A stretch of 11,614 nucleotides of DNA from Funneliformis mosseae (lineage: Eukaryota > Glomeromycota > Glomeromycetes > Glomerales > Glomeraceae): assembly GCA_910592005.1 (NCBI GenBank), contig CAJVPP010003448.1, positions 1-11,614 on the forward strand. The letters run 5' to 3'. The position numbers were made by a program, and so were the translations under genes. Below the pieces are notes generated by a model. That model saw nothing but the letters and a program-made list of their open reading frames with translations. It was not told the origin of the DNA and made no database searches. Shown one piece after another: positions 7,988 to 11,614 of the stretch (within the stretch, counting starts at the first letter, position 1; each line of letters opens with the position of its first letter).

Positions 7988-9472
7988 ATGTCTGCACAAT
8001 TTCTTTCAAACTTGAGTCAAATTATATTGAATTATTGGATGATGATGATGTATATTATGGTGTTACTGTGGATGTTGGTGAAGATCCTAACGTTAAAATA
8101 TTCCGTGCTCATATGAATATTTTGTGCTACCGTTCTCCACGATCTTTGGCTTCCAATAAAAAAAGTAATGATAATATCTTGGCACATTTGAAGTTGGCAA
8201 AGATTCCACAGGAAATCTTTCATATTATTTTAAAGTAAGTTAAGTTTATCGAATATAAACAAACTAACATATAATATAATAATTTAATATTAAAATAAAC
8301 TCTTTTCGTAATTTAGATATATTTATGGCGGCATTCTTTCATTTAATGAGCAAGACGTTTCAGATATTGTTAAACTCTTGTTGGCTGCTGATAAACTATG
8401 TCTTCAAGAGCTAACTAATTACTTGCAAAAGTATTTGATTGAAAATAAATCCGAATGGATGGAGCAACATTTTGGTATTATTCACCAAGCAAGCTTTCAA
8501 TCAAATAATTTTCTAGATCTTCAACGATATTGTACAGAATTGATAGCTAATTCACCTGATAACGTATTTAGTCATTTGACTTGTCTTTTCTTTCTGAAAA
8601 GTCTTTAATATCAAGATGATTTACAAATGGAAGAAATTGAAGTTTGGAATCATGTATTAAGATGGGGTCTTGCACAAAATCCAACTCTTACTTCGGACCC
8701 CGCAACTTGGACTGATGATGATTTTAAAATAATGGAGAATACTTTACAACGATGCTTACCTTTGATCAGATTTTTTAGCTTACAATCTAAAGATTTTTTA
8801 CGAAGAGTTCGTCCATATAAAAGTATTTTGAAACATCAACTTTATGAAAATTTATTAGCATACCACCTGGATCCAGAAGCTCAAATATCCCATAATATTT
8901 TACCTCCTAGAGTTAGGAATTTGGAATCAAAAAATTTGGATTCAAAATTAATTAATATACATATTGCTTCCTTAATTTCAAAGTGGATCGATAAAGTGAA
9001 TGTTAATAAAGATTTATATTTGCCATATAAATTTGAATTACTATTAAGAGGGAGTCGAGATGGATTTACTCCTAAAAAGTTTCACACATTATGCGATAAT
9101 AAACCTATGACTGTCACCTTCATTAAAATAAATGGAACAGAAGAAATTATTGGTGGATATAATCCTCTAATATGGAGATCAACTGGTGGATGGAGTAAAG
9201 CTAATGATAGTTTTACATTTTCTTTTAAAAATAAGGATAACTTTATCAAGGATGCGATTCTAAGTAATGTTGAAATGGCAGATTGTGCATTATTTTATTA
9301 CAAGAATTGAGGACCATGTTTTGCAATTGATATTTGGGCGGAGTCATCTAATGAACTAACAGATTATGATCATTGTGGTAGTAAGAAACGTTCTTATGAA
9401 AAAATGTTAAGAGATAATGAAGTTACATTTACTATAGAAGATTATGAAGTATTCCAAATTATTAATAAGTAA
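7988..9472 (+). pseudogene. BTB-BACK-TLDc gene, disrupted by frameshifts and a stop
   Basis: Exon 1 is 7988-8234, the intron 8235-8316 (82 nt, GTAAGT...TTAG), and exon 2 8317-9472. ATG at 7988 reads MSAQFLSNLSQ; then a missing base near 8021 shifts the frame to NYIELLDDDDVYYGVTVDVG, and the BTB core (KIFRAHMNILCYRSP) lacks about three residues after YRSP. The splice joins IILK to YIYGGI. BACK follows (LLAADKLCLQELTNYLQKYL...SEWMEQHFGIIHQASFQSNN). Near 8573 the frame slips: FDLSFLSEKSLIS is readable in the neighbouring frame, and the original frame hits TAA at 8606-8608, recovering at 8612 with QDDLQMEEIEVW. A TLDc domain follows (FELLLRGSRDGFTPKKFH, GTEEIIGGYNPLIW, SFTFSFKN), interrupted by TGA at 9308-9310, after which GPCFAIDIWAE...TIEDYEVFQIINK ends at TAA 9470-9472. 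BTB-BACK proteins generally bridge CUL3 to substrates; TLDc domains are linked to oxidative-stress responses and V-ATPase regulation. Length (~467 codons) is normal for the family. Sequencing errors could explain single-base indels, but not the combination with the nonsense codon. Confidence 0.88.
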
Positions 9473-9570
9473 ACTTTAAGATATTTAAAACATTTCGGTG
9501 ATTTATTTTTTTAATTTTTAGAATTTATGAAGAAAACAATTATTTTTATAACATATTCGATAAAGTTATT

Positions 9571-9611
9571 TCAAACAACTTAATCAGTCTGTCCACCCGC
9601 TTGTTGTTTGA
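9571..9611. repeat. Inverted repeat, 9-bp perfect stem and 23-nt loop
   Basis: TCAAACAAC (9571-9579) and GTTGTTTGA (9603-9611) are perfect complements. The loop contains CAGTCTGTCCACCCG, unusually GC-rich for this window. It lies about 100 bp after the end of the BTB-BACK-TLDc pseudogene and could be the end of a mobile element or a transcript 3' structure. Confidence 0.6.
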
Positions 9612-9767
9612 GTCGATGCGATTTTGTTCTGTTAATTTAGTATTGAATCCATAAATTAGTGATGCAATTCGACTAAAAGAAATTTAAGAGAGTATAATTT
9701 GTCTGTTATGCACACCTTTGATCGATTAAATCATTTATGTTGCCTTGTGATCACCATACTTATCGCT

Positions 9768-9972
9768 CCAGACTTCCCAACGGTTTCCGTTACCTAGTTA
9801 TTAGTCCGGAACGAAGTGAAGGACTATATATTTCTATGCAAGTGTCCCGATGTCCACTCGCACAATTATTGTGTAATTGCACAAAAGTCTAGATTAAGCA
9901 AATATCAATGTGAATTTTTTCTTAGTTAAGATTGTTCCGGACTTAACAGCGGTTTCCGTTTCCTAGTAATAT
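9768..9972. repeat. ~205 bp unit bounded by two direct repeats
   Basis: The 36 bases at 9768-9803 recur at 9937-9972 with about 28 identities; the shared core is CGGTTTCCGTT-CCTAGT preceded by CC.GACTT. Between them AGTCCGGAACGAAGTGAAGG is the start of an imperfect inverted repeat (9803-9825, AGTCC...GGACT), followed by a 13-base near-palindrome CACAATTATTGTG (9861-9873). I recall similar 'GGAACGAAGTGAAGGACTATATA' strings as dispersed in Glomeromycotina genomes, from memory only. Probably a repeat family or a small non-autonomous element; the class is not established. Confidence 0.55.
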
Positions 9973-10679
9973 ACATTATTTTTATTAGCCTAAAGAGGAG
10001 TCTAAAATAATAAGTTAAAAAAAGGAATAATTAAATATTAGTATATTAACTAAATACGGCTTCTACAAAGAAAATGTAACTGGTAAATCTCCAAATGTTT
10101 GTATATGTAAAGTATTAACTGATTTTATTTTATTATTATGTGTGACACAAAATTATTTTTATTGAAATAAGAAAATTATTCGTTGATGAAATGGGGATTT
10201 TAAATTTGGTAAACCAAAAGTTTGATAATTTTCCTAAAATAAGTCAATGCCGTGTGATCAGTCAAATTTTAATATACCATGTGAAGAGTACGTATAAATC
10301 CTGTTATTAAACAAAAAAAAAAGGTCATTTAATTATATCTTTCTTTAAAATTTTAATAAATTAACAGTATACTAATAATTCTTCGCTTTGTGTATTTTAA
10401 AAACTAAAACATTAAAAAAAATTGTTTTACATAACCTAACAAATAAATTTTTCATTGATTTCCAATACCGTTCGTTTTCGAGATCCAATCCTCAGATATC
10501 AGATATGTAAGATTGAGGAAGAAGTTGATGGATTAAATTATATTATAAAAATTTAATTTTTTATTTAATTTATCCACTATTTAGGATATAGGCTGGTACG
10601 TTTAGAAATTATTTTGTTATTTTAAAGAAATATTTCTTGGAATATAATCTATGAAAAATATGATTTTTATTTAGTCATC

Positions 10680-10698
10680 AAAAAAAAAAAAAAAAAAA
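10680..10698. repeat. Poly-A tract (19 A)
   Basis: A run of 19 A on the plus strand, about 70 bp beyond the stop of the minus-strand Kelch gene. In that gene's direction it is poly-T, so it is not a copied poly-A tail of that gene. Confidence 0.8.
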
Positions 10699-10770
10699 TC
10701 TAAATTCCCAATAATTTTATCCTGCAAAATTATTATTGCAAGGTTCAATGAAACATCTATTTTTTTCATA

Positions 10771-11580
10771 TTATTTGTTACTAAAAATCCGAAACTTTCG
10801 ATCTTTAATTTTATGACTTTCTTCATTTGGGTATACCATTATATTTGTATGTGAATCGATATTTTCACTCATTGAGACATTCTCGGCTTGTATGGTAACA
10901 TTGGCCAATCGATTTTTACGTCTTTTATATAAAAACACAGATGTTCCAAATAAAATAATAGAGAAAACTAATGCAACTGTGGATAGTAGAACTTTATTTT
11001 TAGGGCCTGGCGGTGTGATCGATTGTGATGATGACGATGATGGTGGTGATGATGATGATGATGCAAGTGATGTGTTTGGAGTAAAACTTGTAATCCATGA
11101 ATAATTTTCTGTATCGAGTATGAAGAGTTTGTTGCTATTTTGACCGTCAGCTCTTTTTCCTGAAAAAAGTTGAAAATAAATTGGGTATTTTTTCTTTTAA
11201 AAAAAAAATAATAAAAAAAATATTATACATCCTAAACATACCAAACATGATGAATATATATCTATTTTCGACAAGTTCTGCACAGTGTTGGTTAAGGAGT
11301 GGTGGTTCAATTCCTGAAACGACTGGAATTCTCCATTGATTTTTTGTTGTTTCTAATATTACGACATTTGGTACTACATCGATACCGCCGATTATAACAA
11401 TATCACCATTTGGAACTAATAATAGCAAGTTAGTGAAGTATATCAAGAATGAAAAAAAAGAAAAATAATACATTACTTACGAAGCGTAGATGTATGATAT
11501 CTACGATGATCTGACATTTCTTTTGGCTGCGATACAGTTTGTCTAGTCCAAGTTTTATCTATCGTATTGAACATATCGAG
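10771..11580 (-). CDS. Kelch-repeat membrane protein, C-terminal part (5' end beyond the right edge)
   Basis: Three exons are visible: 11580-11481, 11415-11242 and 11159-10771, with stop TAA at 10773-10771. The introns are 11480-11416 (65 nt, GTAAGT...TAG, with CACTAAC branch-like sequence) and 11241-11160 (82 nt, GTATGT...CAG). Upstream, ...TTACTAAT...TATATAG ending at 11581 is the acceptor of another intron. All phases join cleanly to 220 residues. In order: the end of a Kelch blade (LDMFNTIDKTWTRQT), a second blade (HRRYHTSTLLPNGDIVIIGG...NQWRIPVVS), a third (NQHCAELVENRYIFIMFGK...LFILDTENYSWI), a serine-rich stalk (ASSSSSPPSSSSSQS), a transmembrane helix (VLLSTVALVFSIILFGTSVF, codons at 10992-10927) stopped by YKRRKNR, and a tail of ~50 residues. 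Kelch blades form beta-propellers that bind proteins. The order suggests a type I membrane protein with propeller outside and tail inside; the signal peptide and earlier blades would lie outside the window. The third blade has FGK where GG is usual. Confidence 0.88.
11025..11063 (-). repeat. Coding microsatellite (TCA/CCA) in the Kelch gene
   Basis: On the plus strand this reads as GAT/GGT/GAC triplets. In the minus-strand gene it encodes runs of five serines, two prolines and five serines between the Kelch domain and the membrane helix. Such tracts vary in length by slippage and may form a flexible or O-glycosylated stalk; the latter is inference. Confidence 0.8.
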
Positions 11581-11614
11581 CTATATACTCTAAAAATTAG
11601 TAACTTTCAATTTT

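Larger units (their letters stand above)
9473..10770. other. Gene-free spacer with repeats
   Basis: No supported gene is present. The left part (about 9571-9972) is visibly richer in G and C than its surroundings and contains the hairpin and repeated unit listed separately. The right part (about 9975-10770) is AT-rich with a 19-A run and no recognisable coding sequence. A possible alternative end for the upstream gene (donor GTAAAC at 9469, acceptor TTTTTAG near 9521) cannot be excluded. Confidence 0.55.

Noticed and set aside
7916..8116. Plus-strand frame continuing MSAQFLSNLSQ into IILNYWMMMMYIMVL
   Set aside because: The part beyond 8021 is the out-of-frame reading of the BTB exon after a one-base loss; only its MSAQFLSNLSQ segment belongs to the gene.
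8032..8223. Minus-strand open frame inside BTB exon 1
   Set aside because: Antisense shadow of a clear BTB-coding exon.
9803..9825. Possible tRNA or riboswitch-like hairpin AGTCC...GGACT
   Set aside because: Only five outer base pairs, no anticodon or T-arm consensus; better explained as part of the repeat unit 9768-9972.
10892..11104. Plus-strand open frame with an aspartate-rich run (DDDDDGGDDDDD)
   Set aside because: It is the antisense of the serine-repeat and membrane-helix exon of the minus-strand Kelch gene, whose splicing and domains are coherent.
11147..11473. Single unspliced 108-codon minus-strand frame
   Set aside because: It reads through two introns of the Kelch gene; the hydrophobic start and the tail after FIMFG are intron sequence. 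The middle is real Kelch exon 11415-11242.
1..11614. CRISPR array, bacterial operon or Shine-Dalgarno signals
   Set aside because: No regularly spaced repeats; spliced genes and eukaryotic domain families show the DNA is eukaryotic.

Overview
The window is very AT-rich eukaryotic DNA. It contains short spliceosomal introns (GT...AG, 65-82 nt) and gene families that, taken together, point to an arbuscular mycorrhizal fungus of the Rhizophagus/Glomus group. That placement is inferred from the families (expanded protein kinases opening with an 'EW.NWIEEAI' segment, F-box/leucine-rich proteins, BTB-BACK-TLDc proteins, Kelch-repeat membrane proteins) and from base composition. No database search was made.

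Layout. At the left edge (minus strand) lies the first part of a protein kinase gene, with a clear first intron; its second intron and catalytic core fall outside the window. From about 450 to 5,900 there is no convincing intact gene. This stretch holds a 158-164 bp foldback element with TA flanks (703-864), two diverged copies of a ~90-100 bp repeat (2241-2327 and 3994-4095), a short coding relic just before the second copy (3789-3937), small hairpins, and an unrecognised 83-codon minus-strand open frame (5579-5830). Next come two decayed genes in tandem on the plus strand. The first is an F-box/LRR-type gene (5915-7293) broken by about six frameshifts and one stop. The second is a BTB-BACK-TLDc gene (7988-9472) with one intact 82-nt intron, about three frameshifts and one nonsense codon. 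A gene-free spacer follows (9473-10770), holding a long-stem hairpin and a ~200 bp repeat-flanked unit. At the right edge (minus strand) is the 3' half of an apparently intact Kelch-repeat gene. It encodes at least two Kelch blades, a serine-rich stalk from a TCA-repeat microsatellite, one transmembrane helix and a cytoplasmic tail.

How the genes relate. F-box and BTB proteins are substrate adaptors of cullin ubiquitin ligases in general, and kinase and Kelch proteins often act in signalling. Nothing in the sequence ties these four genes into one pathway. The arrangement looks like a gene-family-rich, repeat-rich accessory region, with intact partial genes at both edges and relaxed, decaying family members in the middle. 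I found no convincing new biological system. The best second-look items are the foldback element, the ordered lesions in the two pseudogenes and the repeat unit at 9768-9972.
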